From Adiantum capillus-veneris (lineage: Eukaryota; Streptophyta; Polypodiopsida; Polypodiales; Pteridaceae): a stretch of DNA of 64,000 nucleotides. A program made the position numbers and the translations under genes. The notes under the pieces were generated by a model. The model saw only the letters and a list, made by a program, of their open reading frames with translations, was not told where the DNA came from and did not search any database. The DNA lies in the NCBI GenBank assembly GCA_014529385.2, contig CM043967.1, positions 126,705,182 through 126,769,181 of the forward strand, given 5' to 3'. This document shows, piece after piece, positions 11,185-22,900 of the stretch; positions within the stretch are counted from its first letter, which is position 1; every line of letters starts with the position of its first letter.

Positions 11185-12160
11185 TCTCAAGATGTATAAA
11201 GATGTGTTTGCATGGTCCTAAAAAGACCTCAAGGGAGTCGATCCATCGATATGCCAACATACAATTCCTTTGAAATCAGATGCCAAACCTAGCAAACATT
11301 GTCCTTACACATATAATGACACATTCGCTAAACGAATCAAAGAGGAGATTGACAAGCTAATGGATGTTGAATTCATCTATGAAATCGAACATACAGATTG
11401 GGTATCACCCATTGTGGTTGTCCCCAAAAAGAACGGAAAGTTACGTGTGTGTGTGTGTGTGTGAACCTCAAAAAAGTGAACGTAGCCACAATAAGGGATA
11501 ATTATCCCTTGCCAATCACAGAACATGTTCTTGAGAGGGTGGCTAGAAAACGGGCTTATTCCTTTCTAGATGGGTTTTCAGGGTATAACCAATTGGCAAT
11601 TGCAATAGAGGATCAACACCAAACAGCATTTTCCACAGAGTGGGGAATAAATACGTATAGAGTTATGCCTTTTGGCCTAATCAATGCCCCAGCTACCTTC
11701 CAAAGGTTAATGATTCATGCGTTCAAAGAATACCTGAGAATATTCTTAGAAATATATATGGATGATCTCTGTGTCAACTCTCTTATACGAGAAGAACATA
11801 TTGACCATTTACAAAAGGTATTTGAAAAGTTCATAACATATTGAATATGTCTCAACCCGGAAAAGAGTATTTTTATGGTTAGGCAAGGCCGCATCTTAAG
11901 ACATATTGTCTCAAGAAATGGCATAACCACTGATCTAGACAAAATTAGAGTCATAGTAGACTTTCCCAGGCCTATTAATGCCAAACAAGTACAATCCTTC
12001 ATGGGACACTGTGGATATTATCAAAGATTCATATATATGTATGCGGTCATTGCACAACCACTATGTCGCTTGTTAGTCAGTTTTGACTAGACTGAGGAGT
12101 GTGAAACTTCATTCCAAAAGCTTAAGGAAAACCTTGTATCATCACCTGTACTTAAAGCAC
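11185..12160 (+). pseudogene. Element A reverse transcriptase
   Basis: Conserved RT blocks are present in order: L-L-K-M-Y-K-D-V-F-A-W-S; D-W-V-S-P-I-V-V-V-P-K-K-N-G-K-L-R-V; N-Y-P-L-P-I; Y-S-F-L-D-G-F-S-G-Y-N-Q (about 11560); F-S-T-E-W-G; M-P-F-G-L-I-N-A-P-A-T-F-Q; catalytic Y-M-D-D at 11755-11766; and the thumb with D-L-D-K-I-R-V-I and F-M-G-H-C-G-Y-Y-Q-R-F-I. The frame is lost at a (GT)n run at 11446-11462 lying between L-R-V and N-L-K-K, where Asp would normally follow. A TGA lies at 11842-11844 (likely from CGA), and other stops at about 11220 and 12088. It is clearly a Ty3/gypsy RT, inactive as it stands. Confidence 0.95.
11446..11462. repeat. (GT)n tract inside the RT reading frame
   Basis: A short GT run encodes repeated Cys-Val codons where the family has a single R-V-C-V-D. 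Its length change moves the downstream RT blocks to another frame. It probably arose by slippage at an R-V-C-V coding sequence. Confidence 0.8.
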
Positions 12161-12290
12161 CAGATTGGTAAAAGATATTCCATGTTCACATTGATGCATC
12201 TGCATATGCAATTGGGAGTATTCTGGCTCAACCTAGAGACGGAACAATGGATTTCCCAGTTTTTGCAATAGGCCTGGGCAAGTGAAAGTG
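12161..12290 (+). pseudogene. Element A RNase H, truncated N-terminal remnant
   Basis: Only the first part of RNase H is left: F-H-V-H-I-D-A-S-A-Y-A-I-G-S-I-L-A-Q, with the first catalytic Asp, followed by D-F-P-V-F-A-I-G. Within about 20 codons the translation jumps to the integrase zinc domain. The rest of RNase H and the linker (typically over 100 residues) has been deleted. This alone would stop replication. Confidence 0.8.
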
Positions 12291-13422
12291 AATACCTGCT
12301 GATTCTAGAACACGCACATGGAGGAATAAGTGGAGGCCATTTTTCAGGCGATAAGACGGCAAAAATTGTCTTAACCGCAGGAATATGGTGGCCTACATTG
12401 CAAATGGATGCCGAGGAGTTTGTAAAGCGTTGTGACGCATGTCAGCGCAGTAAGGTGCCGATAAAGAGAGATGAGATGCCACTACGACCAATGATGGGAG
12501 CACGGTATTTTCAAAATGGGGCATTGATTTTGTGGGGCTTATTTCACCCCCTGCATATTGCACCCATACCCAATATATCATTGTGTCTACGGACTATCTC
12601 ACAAAGTGGACGAAAGCCAAAGCAACACAAAAAGCAGACGCAAGAACCACTCCACAATTTTTGTTTGAGAATTTCTTTGTACGATACAAATTACCAATAG
12701 AAATTGTCAGTGATCGAGGAACACATTTTCTTAATGAAGTCATTGAATATCTGCTGGAGGAATTCATGGTCATACATAGAAAATCTGCTCCATATCATCC
12801 ACAGGCAAAAGGACAAGCTGAGGCCACAAATAAAACACTATGCACTGTTTTGACTAAAATTGTATCAGAGTCAAGGACGGACTGGGATCAACAATTACAC
12901 TCAACACTATGGGCATATAGGGTAGCTTACAAAACATCAATCGAAACAACATCGTACAACATGGTGTTTGGTCTAAACGCTATATTACCCATAGAGATTT
13001 TAGTTCCAACTCTACGAGTAGCAAAACGCTTAGAATGGATAGGGCATGAGCTCTCTTCAAGAATAGATGATCTTGAAAAGCTAGATGAACTTCGATTGAG
13101 AGCTGTAGCTTTGATCTATGCTAAAAAGAGAAGACAAAAAGAGTTTTTTGACAAGCATGTGCGTACGAAAGAGTTCAAAACAGGTGATTATGAACTTGTT
13201 TATACCTTGAAGCAACATGCCAAAAAACTTAAAAAGCGAGGGATGGGACCCTTTGTGATTAGTGACTTATCACAAAGTGGAGCTATCAAACTTGCTACAT
13301 TGGCAGGAGAAGAAATGCCAAATTGGATTAGTGGGTGTCAGTTAAAAATGTATCATTTACCCCTAACACAGGATATGCTTCAACAAATCCATCAAGAAAA
13401 ACAACGGATGAAGGAGAAATAG
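12291..13422 (+). pseudogene. Element A integrase
   Basis: The HHCC zinc domain is seen as HAHGGISGGH and CDACQRS (12309-12445). The catalytic triad is present: the Asp in W-G-I-D-F-V-G (about 12526, just after a frameshift), the Asp in V-S-D-R-G-T-H-F (about 12710), and the Glu in GQAEATNKT (about 12817). A W-A-Y-R-V-A-Y motif and a C-terminal G-D-Y-E-L-V-Y / G-M-G-P-F-V-I module follow. No chromodomain is visible. From the core to the TAG at 13420-13422 the frame is open for about 296 codons, the longest intact block of this pol. Read-through of that stop continues in frame into a second protease-like domain. Confidence 0.92.
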
Positions 13423-13944
13423 AGGGTACAAGAAGAAGCAGAAGCAGAAGCAAAAGAACTCATTGCAAAAAGAAGGCTTCTACGACAACAACAACAAAGT
13501 TGATCACCGTTGCGAATAAATGTTATTCGATTAACTAATTCTGGTGAAGACACAGGGGAACCAATAATTGCAGTCAAAGTGGGTAGAAATCAAGTTGAAT
13601 TGACGGCATTGTTTGATTCAAGAGCTCAAGAAAATCTGATCTCTTACAAATTATATAAATAGCTCAAGCCCAAAGATCAACTACATCCTACCCCACAAGT
13701 GCTAGAAAGTAGTACATCACATTTGCTAGGAACATTCGACTCGACAATATTGCATGTACAAATACATCGATATGTTTACCCCCACAAGTTTTATGTGGTT
13801 GAGGATGCGAGCACACTATACCCCATGTTGTTGGGACAACCTTGGCAGAAAGAGTATAATGTGCAAAAAGATTGGAATTCGGATACAGTCAAACTTCAGC
13901 ATGCACAAGAACAACAGGTGGTAGCCTTTGCTCAGACAACCTGA
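13423..13944 (+). pseudogene. Second retropepsin-like domain fused downstream of integrase
   Basis: The integrase frame continues after one TAG through a Glu/Ala-rich linker into E-P-I-I-A-V-K-V-G, then T-A-L-F-D-S-R-A-Q-E-N-L-I-S with the presumed catalytic Asp at 13615-13617, and ends with M-L-L-G-Q-P-W-Q-K-E-Y. This is the retropepsin layout (strand, D-S/T-G-A, then I/L-L-G). The Gly of D-S-G-A is Arg here, so it is probably inactive or a relic. It is distinct from the protease at 9525-10029, which has its own D-S-G-A-G. A retropepsin-like fold after integrase is not part of the standard gypsy layout. Stops occur at about 13502 and 13660. Confidence 0.75.
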
Positions 13945-14319
13945 AAGAACCAGATGATAGCACCACCATCACTAGATAAAGAACAAAAAGGATGGGTGCC
14001 AATAAAGCACAACACGATACCCATGGAGAACAACGAGGGAACTGCCAACCATGTTCACTATAAAAATAAGACAACACAGACAACAGTGAATAGATCAAGG
14101 TTAGCAATATGCAAAAAACATGTATGGGTATGGAAGGATAGAGGCGACATGTCATACAAACCACAACACAACAGCAGAAGTCAAGAGAAGAACACAGTTA
14201 AACCAACAACCACGGGAATAAAAAAAATATGGATCCCAAAGAGAATGCTCAGTAACCACTTAAATGCGACTCGCATTTGGATCCCAAAACCAAAGCAACA
14301 GGAACTCCCTTCAGTATAA
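13945..14319 (+). pseudogene. Element A polyprotein tail with W-[IV]-P-K motifs
   Basis: Same frame as the second protease-like domain, after a TGA at about 13942. It is basic and Asn/Gln/Thr-rich, with the motifs K-H-V-W-V-W-K, K-K-I-W-I-P-K and T-R-I-W-I-P-K. Element B has a similar I-W-V-P-K near 38840. Function unknown. Confidence 0.55.
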
Positions 14320-17300
14320 GCAACACCAACAACCAGACACTCACTACATATGAAACCGACAAACCGATCTATGTGGGTGTTGATCTATGTAGCCTCCAAA
14401 ACAAAGCTACAAATGGCAAGAAAATGAGAAAAAGACTATGACCAATTCAGCCACGACAATTCTCTCCACAGAGACAACCACGGCCATATCGATAGTAGCG
14501 GCAAACCAAGCAACTTTTGCAAAAAAGACGATCAAACAAAGAGCTGTAGAGTTACAACTCTTACTTGCAAAGAAAATCCGACAACCAAATCAACAACAAA
14601 CAGGAAACCTCAACGTTGAATGCCAATAAGCATCTTGCTTATTCCCTCCTCTCGCACAGCATTGATTTTTCCATGCATTGACTGAGTATGCATCAAATAG
14701 AGCTACATTACAAGGCCGCGCATTAGCACAATTTTGAACCCATGCACTACACATACCCCAAGGTGATACCTTGTCGTCCAGGAGGACTCCAACTAGAAGG
14801 GGGAAGGCATTCTCAATGCGGATCCAATGAAGGTGAAAGGAGCAAAAAAGGGTATGTTTTTCGACTATTTTGAAGGGTTTTCGTTTGATTGCAAAACTTT
14901 ATGGACTAACCTAAGTACATATGCCCTTATACAGTACGAATCTACAAGTAAGGGGAGCCAAACACCAAATCACGCCCCTAGGTGTGTGTATATATATAAA
15001 AATAGCCATTTTTTGGGCAAAATATTGGTAAAACGGAGAAATCCAGCCATAAAAATTACATGTGAGTGTACATAGTGTTTTGCGGTGATGTTTTTGAGTT
15101 ACTGTGATTTTTGAGGATTTTTTGGGTTTATTTTGCTATTTTCTTTTGAATTTTACTAATTATCAGCAGAAAAACTTCAAAAATACAAAAAGCAAGTGAA
15201 ATACGGCCGTAATGGAAAACAAAAAATATGGGGATAATCAATGACTATAGGACAACCTATGGTACAATGGGGGTGCAATTATGTGAATGGAGCGGAAGGC
15301 GTGTTTTGGCTAGATTTTGACCAAAACGTCAAATTTTTCGAAAACTGGGCAAACGGAGTCCAAATCAAGAACTTTTCGAGCCTAAACCCCATCTCGCAAG
15401 AAGTTGGGCGCACATGTCAAATTTCATAGAAAGTGGTTCGAGGACCCCCATTATAAGATTTTTTCACTTCACTTAGAGCTCATTTCTACTATTCCCTTCT
15501 TGAGAGAGAGCTCTTGCCACCTAGAACGAACCGGACTCCCAGCTGCTTCTACAACGCGCACGACCACCCGACAAGCTCCAGATATGAGAGGTAGGCTCAC
15601 CACCTTGAGCTTTTCACGTATGTTTGATGTTTTGTCACGAAAACTAGTGTGGGGTTCACACGGGGAACGGGCAGTAGAGACCTACAGGTGGAGTTAGCCA
15701 CCTAACGGCTAAGCCAATAGCAATAAGGCTTCATAGGGGGTTTACCCTAGCATAGGAGACCACTCTTGAATGCACAAAGGCGGCAAAAAACCATTAGGAA
15801 AAACCCTAACTTGTAGAGCCCTGCAAGAGGCCACGAAGTGGTAAATCGGTGGAAAGTCACCCAAATGCTACCAAAACTCATGGGTAGGCCACATGGCTAT
15901 AAGGCGACCCGAACCGGGACTAAGCTTCAGAAACGGCATCAGACACCCAAAGCATCAACTGGATCTCACGGCCAAACCGGATGTCCGTTCGCCACCAAAC
16001 TTCACGAGCGGCTTTCCTAGACCATCAACAACCAAGTCATATGGTGGATAGCCGTTTTTCGGCTTTCCATAATTGCCATAGTAAGCTACCTCACGCTATC
16101 AAATCACTCAAACATTTTGGTTATCCCTACCATTTCACTGTACATAGGCATGTGTGAGTTAGGGGACTTTTCCCATATCTTCTTAAAAACCCTCAATTAG
16201 CTAGTCACTTGGCTAGTTGAGCCAAAAAAATAAAAAAAACAAGTATATTATGGCCCATTTGTGTGTAAATATTTTATTGTATATAGGGCCTAAATAAAAC
16301 GATTTTTCATCATTATTTTGATATTTATTTAAATATTTATACTTAGGTATGTGTTATTTATGCTATGTACATTGACTCACCATTACCATATTTTTTCTTA
16401 CCATTTTGCATACTCTTTATTCCTTATAAAAAAATTTCATGCAAGCTTGTCTTATTTTTGGTGTAACTCCATCCCAACAAAAATCCAAAAAAACTAGTTC
16501 TATTTATGTGTATATTTTTCCACTATTGTGATTTTTTCCTTCCTACATCTATTCTCTATTACTCTCATAAATTAGACCACAAAAAATATTCATCTTTTTA
16601 TGGTAGACTTATAATGAGAGAGATTTATTTTGACCCCTTTATATTTTTCCCACCTATATTATTTATATTTGACATGTACATATTTTTTTAGACCCCTCAA
16701 TATTTGATTTTCTTAGTTGTACTATTCACTTATATCACGATCTCAATAATATCTTCAATTATAGACCTACCAAATAAGGTCAAGGGTATGTGGCATGCAT
16801 GCATGCACCATGGAGAGCTCACTCTTGGAGTTATTCAAAAGAATCATCCACAGAAGGACCTCACAAGGACCTTGTGGAGTGGAAAAAACAGTCGGTTTTG
16901 CTGAATTTTTAAAGATCACATGCTCCCCGAATTTGAAAAGGTGATACAAACAAAAGTTGTAGCTCGTGAGCTAAACTTTCACCTCAAATGTTTTCATATT
17001 TTTTTGAGCTACGAGCTCTGAGCTATGATTTTATTGGTGGACCCCAGTTTGCCCATGCTATGCAGCCACACTCTCTCTTCCACTTTATCATTTTCCTCTT
17101 TCACACACACTCCTCCCTCTCCTTCCCACTCCCAAACCTGCAACTCCCATGTCCTAATTCACCCTCTTCACCATTTCCACATCTCTCACACCTCCATAGC
17201 CTTCATCCTCCATTTCTACACCCTATGTGTCCCCCTTTCTCTCTACATATATGTCCATATTACCATACTCTCTTCAACTTTGTAAAGAACTTCAAAAAAT

Positions 17301-18900
17301 CAGCAAAAATCCAAGGATAACCTCTGCAAATGAAGGATTTATCATGAATTTTCCAAGGTTTGAAGATAACATAGCTTCATCAACACGCGCTACTTCGCCA
17401 TGCTGACCGCTTCTTCTACCGGTGTTGTAAAGAGGTGAATGTCAACTTCTCCAAAGCTTCAACCTCTCTTTACAAGCTCATCCCTTCTCTAACTTTTCCC
17501 ATCATATATCTCACCATTTGGTGAATGATTTTGTAAATATTTTGTAGTGATAATTACTAACTACTAACCACTAACCTTATTGTAAAATGCACCCTCTACT
17601 AGAGTAGGCACTCCCAAATTATTCACTCAATCCTCTCTCCTTTCATCCTCAATAATTCTCTTCCCTTGAGCCCACATCCATGTGACTCAAAGGACAAGAG
17701 AGACCCACCCTCATTAAAAAATATATATATGCATAATCTTTTATTCCTTCAAATAAACTTGATTAAGACTAATCCAAATCGGGGCTTCTAAAACCTATAA
17801 ATAGAGCCCTTCTCTTCCTTGTAAATCATCACATGATCACACTACACCACACCATTCTCAACACATAACACACCACTCTTCAAGCCTAGTTGTGTAGAGT
17901 ATGTGCATCGTGAGTGCTCAGCTTGAAGTTAGTTATGTCATCTAGAGTGGAGTGTATGCCATACTCTTCACCACACTTGTAGCCTACTCTTGTGCATAAA
18001 TAAAATTTATTGTTTTGGGTGCAATTGTATGCTGCAACTACGAGTCTTCTCTCTAAATTGACTTGATAAGTTGGCTAATCAGGTGGTTGAAGGTATATTG
18101 TCCTTGAAGTTTGTTGTTCCATTTCATGCTTGGTGGTTTGAGGGCTTGTTGAATTGTTTGCGTAAAAGGTCAATTGTAAGAGGGTGCTCGGTGAGAGGGC
18201 TCCCGTGACCCTAAGACAATTTGTGTATTGGCAACAAGGTCAAGTTTTGTGTTGTCTCTCTATTTCTCATCGAGCTTTGTGTGAATCTAGTCTTTAAGGC
18301 TAAGACTGAGTTGCTCAAGTTGATTTGTGCTCTTTACCTCTCTCTGGCGTGGTGAATGTTTGTGTTTGGTGTGTGTGGCTATCTTGCATTCCCCTCTCTT
18401 TGTGCGTTTGAGTACAAGGAGATATCACGTGCGTCCTAGTTCGCATCTACAACTAGGTGGTGCCCCTTTTCTTGTTTGGTTTCTGGCTGTGGGTTGTTGT
18501 TGTCTCTGATTGTGCTTGCCCCAGCCCCAATTGAGCAGCACGGGAGCCTCGAAGGGTGTTTAGAGGCCGCTCTTCTTGTTGCCCACCCCGGACCGCCTCA
18601 GTGGTAGACAACCACAAGTCATCGACGGCATGCAAACGCAACCATGGGCGCTTCCAGAGCAACAAATCGCCAAACGGAGCTCCGGTGAAGCCAAAGCCAA
18701 CAAAAACCATATGGCAAGGATCCCCAAGGAACCATGAAGCTATGGAGACTAACATCAAGGAATTTCATCGCCGAAAAGCACTCCAAGAGTCAAAAAATGA
18801 CTCAGAGGCTCTGAAAGCCAAACAGGGAGTTTCTATCTATCTTTTTGACTTTTTTATTGAAATAAGGCTTAAAGGGGACTCAGGGGGGCTCAGGGAATAT
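14320..18900. other. Element A non-coding region between pol and 3' ORF
   Basis: About 4.6 kb with no sustained reading frame. Parts are AT-rich (16230-16760) and one part is CT-rich (17080-17240). It may include decayed nested insertions. No RT, gag or host gene was recognised. Confidence 0.6.
17797..18010 (+). promoter_or_regulatory. Promoter-like and poly(A)-like segment inside element A
   Basis: CTATAAATAGAGCCC at about 17797 is a textbook plant TATA box. About 200 bp downstream lies ATAAATAAAATTTATTG, which contains a poly(A) signal. A TATA box and poly(A) signal this close are typical of an LTR (a nested solo LTR). It could instead serve the extra reading region that starts 2 kb downstream. 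I could not define LTR ends. Confidence 0.4.
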
Positions 18901-18935
18901 ACTAGTAGCATTTCTCATAAAAATTTCATCAGGAG

Positions 18936-19814
18936 ACATCCTACGCGTAGGATGTCTCAAGGCCATGTTTGGGCACCAAACTCAATATCTCACCTCATAC
19001 ACAGCTTCTACATAGCTTATACATGGTAGCCATCAAGTTTCATCACATTTGGACAAGAGTTGACCTCATATGCATCAAAAAACGGAAAGTGAGAGCATAG
19101 AGGTAGTAATGGGTCATAGACCTACCAAAACTAGTCCAAATCACATGAAACTTGCACAATATACTCATTAGCACATTGCCAAACTAGATGTGGGGTCAGA
19201 TATGAAAATTAATGAAATAGACATCCTATGCGTAGGATGTATAAATGACCTATTTGACCTCCAACTGGTGTTTTTGAGTTCCACATATCTTTATAACATC
19301 TTCACAAGCTCATGTATCAAATTTCAATCCAGACCCATCACATTTGGCCCCCAAAACCTCAAAGATGCACTTTCTGAGCCTAAAAACACTACACATGCTC
19401 CTAAAAACACCAATGCTTATCCAAATCAAAATCTAAGAGTAGGGCCATGTTCTACATGCTAAGGGCTACCCACAAAACCAAAATCAGGTCATTCTGAGAA
19501 AGTAGACATCCTACGCGTAGGATGCCTCCAGGGTCATATTGACCTTCTATGCAAGAATTGATTTCATGGGAGTCTTTTACATGGTATAAGAAGCCTATAT
19601 ATCAAATTTCAACCCAATTGAATATCATTTGCCATCCATATAGGACATCCTACCCATTTTGTGAGCCAAAAGCCTAAATCTGCTCAAAATTGCACTTTTT
19701 GATGTCCAAACCAAATTCCAAGTACATAGCCATGTTGCACAAGTCAAGGGCCACAAGCCTGTCAAGTTTCATCAAAATCAGAGAAGGTAGACATCCTACG
19801 CGTAGGATGTCTAC
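18936..19814. repeat. Tandem array, 285-bp period, with conserved palindrome
   Basis: The palindrome cores start at 18936, 19221, 19506 and 19791, exactly 285 bp apart each time. Copies 18936 and 19791 read ACATCCTACGCGTAGGATGT. The copy at 19221 has ATGCGT at its centre, and the copy at 19506 ends GATGC. The copy at 19791 extends to a 28-bp perfect palindrome (GTAG...CTAC). Between palindromes the units are alignable but strongly diverged, for example ATCAAATTTCAA[TC]CCA at 19316 and 19601. A half-site, ACATCCTACCC, lies at 19645. The array sits just upstream of the 3' reading region. Confidence 0.93.
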
Positions 19815-19978
19815 ATGCTTATTTTTCAGCCAAAAATCTATTGTGGGCACATGCATGGTTTCGCTAGTCCCTTTTGAGTTCTTATTTCAATTTTCAAGTC
19901 ATTTGGGTAATTAGAACTTAGTTTATCAGCTAATCTGTAAAAAACGCTAGCATTGGACTACTGAGTGCAACAGGATCC

Positions 19979-22900
19979 ATGGCAGCCACAAAGTCACCTG
20001 CAAAGAATAAGAGGATGACTATGAAGGACTACTTAGAAGAAGTGGAGCCTTTTGTTATCCCAGAGGGAACCCTGAAGCCCACAAGCACTTGGATTCAAGA
20101 TGACCTACTAGAAACCAATGATCTGAGAATCTACCGAGTGTTTAAAGATCCGGAGGGAAATGCAGTAGAGTTACCCATGATCCCTCAAGAGCTCAATGAA
20201 TTTGTCAGGAGCAAGATGGGGGACTACTTGGAGAAACTGGATTTCCACAATTACTTTGAAGAAAGGTGGGGGACTACTTGGAGAAACTGGATCTCCACAA
20301 TTACTTTGAAGCCTTACCAGCAGGGATTGATGTTAAAAGAGTGTGGGAAGTTGTCACCACAATCAAAGAGGACGGCATAGCTAGAGTTACTGTCTCCAAG
20401 GCAAGCCTAATACAATGATTGTCATCACAGAGAAAGTGGTGGCAGCAGCACTTGACCTCTCTAACAAAGGAGACAATGTGACTAAGAGGCGAGATGACAT
20501 TAAGTTCTACTCAGAAAAGAAAAATAACTATACATTTGAAGATATTGCAAACCCGAAGGTGGCCATCATGAGCCAACTATACAGTCACTACTTCCACTTG
20601 TGTACCAAGCGGCCATAGAAATACAGGATGCCACCTGGAGCTATTGCCACCACTTTCACCTGGGTGATGCAGAAGAGCAAACTGAGGGAGATAAACTATA
20701 CCGCTTACATTCACGACAACCTTGTGAAGATGGGGACCAAAAATCCCACCTATATTGTGCCTGGTGAGTTGATAACCAAAGTCATCTATGGAGCATTGCA
20801 TGCCAAGGGAAATTGGCCTCTACCTCCCTCCCAAAATGATTGGCTCAAGTTGAAGGAAGACAAAGAAGAAGAGCCTCCTAAGGCTCCAAGGGTAGCCACA
20901 AGGTTGAAGCGTCGTTGATCCAACCCTCCACCATCACCACCTCCTCATAGTCCTCCTCAAACCCAACAAAATGAGGAGTTGAAGGCAGCAAGACTCCAAG
21001 GAAGAGAAGAACAAAGAGGAAGAGCAGAAGGCCGAAGTTGAACCGAAAGATAAGAAGCCAGATCCAAAAGAAAAAACTATAGAATATTTCTTGATCTACT
21101 AGCTGCTGGATACTCTCGAGAAGAGGCAGCTAATGCAGGTTTTGAGTTGTCTAGAACTAGGACCAAAGAATATATGTTGAGTCCTCGATTGGCGGAGTTA
21201 AAGGAAATGGCCATAGATACAATGGATTTACAGCCACAAGCCAATGATTGGGATGAAGTGATGAAACGACTCACTGGGCTGAGAGCAAGGTCTATGGCCA
21301 CTGAGAGTGAAATTGATAATCTCAAAGCAAATGAAGTTCAAATCAAAGACGAGGTGGACTCGCTACAAAAGCATGGCAAGCGAACACACAGAAGCAAGCC
21401 AAGCTACAAGCCGATCTGGATGCAGCACTAAAAAGATGCCAAGAGATGAAAAGTCAGAGTCAAGCAGCAGACCAAAAGCTTCAAAGAGCAGACGACTAGG
21501 AGTACAAGAAAATCAGCAAATCACTGATGGATGCGGAGAAAGAAAGGGACAACTTGACACTCCAACTTGCGAATAAGTCCAAAGAAGTGGAAACTTTGAG
21601 GAATGCTAAGGAAAAAGTTGAGCTAGAACATGAGGCAAGACAGGACGAAGTTATAGAGATAAAAGATCAAATGAAAGTTAAAGATCAGACCATCCAGAGG
21701 CTAAGGGCATCTCTGGGCAGACTCAAAGCTGCTACCTCAACTAGAACTACTTCAGAGAAGAATATATATGAAGAACAGATGAAGGAACTCCAAAAGGAGT
21801 TGACACTAGAGAAGAGACAAAGATTGATGTTGGCCGAGGTCTCCCTAGGGATGCAAAGCCGTTTGGATGATGAGAACAAGGCCATGAAAGATGAGCTAGC
21901 AGCCTTGAAAAAGAAGATGGACGAGGATCTAAAGAGGATGCAAATAGAAAATGAAGACACCAAGAGGAAGCTAGAAGAGGCTGAAAAGGCCAATGTTGAA
22001 TTGAACGACCTCTTAGTGAACATGGGGGATCAAGCTGAACAGGAAAAGAAAGCATATCAGAAGCAGATTGATGAGCTGAAAGGCCAACAGCAGACTAAAG
22101 AGCCACACTTGAGCATAGGTCCAACAGCAATGGAAGGAATTGACATAGACAATGTGTCAGATCCAGTGGACACAACAATGCAAGAGGACATCCTTGTGGG
22201 ACCATCCCAAGAGCCCTGGGATCTGACACAAGAAGAAGAAGAAAATCTACAAAAGGCAATAGAAGCGGCAATAAAAGACACACCAAAGAAGCAATGGAGT
22301 GGGAGCAGAGGGTATTGAAGTCTATGACCATCCAGATGTTATATGCAAATGTCGTTCGACATGAATGGCTACAACCTTCTCTCCCATATCCTCTTCTCAA
22401 GTATGAAGCTGCTATAATAAACAAGCGGATTAAAGAGGAGCCAATAGTGCCACTATACGAAGAAGATATCTCCAAACCAGAAGGTGTTAAGATTATTGTG
22501 GACTCTCAGCCAAAATGGAGAAAGGCATGGCTAACTAAATACCCACAGTATTTAGTTCATCTGGTAGAGGCGCCTAAAATAATTAGAGACAACCTTAGCT
22601 TTTTCCCTCTACCAAGGATGCAAACCTGGAAAGAATAAGAGCTGCTAAAGAAAAGCCACCCCACGTGGCTCAACTACCCAAAGCTGCCAGGCTTGAAGGC
22701 ATGCGAGAGAATGAGTGAGCAATACATGGGGAGAACCCTAACGGGCGCCATTAAATTGTTCACTGGCTTGCCTGACCTATCTTGCATTATTCACAGGAAA
22801 ATATGTAAAACCCTTATGGTAGTTTTTGAGATCTTTAAACTTGGACAAGCAACAAACAGCATATTCTTCTTCCAAGACACATATAGATGTGCATATGAAC

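Noticed and set aside
13139-13422. Chromodomain after the integrase of element A
   Set aside because: The C-terminal sequence ends with a charged linker; no aromatic-cage chromodomain pattern is visible, so A is not called a chromovirus.
18556-19029. Palindrome-encoded peptide R-H-P-T-R-R-M-S as a protein repeat (period 285 is 3 x 95)
   Set aside because: The same frame is closed by stops in most units and the other copies read differently, so the repeat is more likely nucleic-acid structure than coding.
18936-19810. Regular spacing considered as a CRISPR array
   Set aside because: The window is plant nuclear DNA, spacers of about 265 bp are far too long and are homologous to each other, and there are no cas genes.
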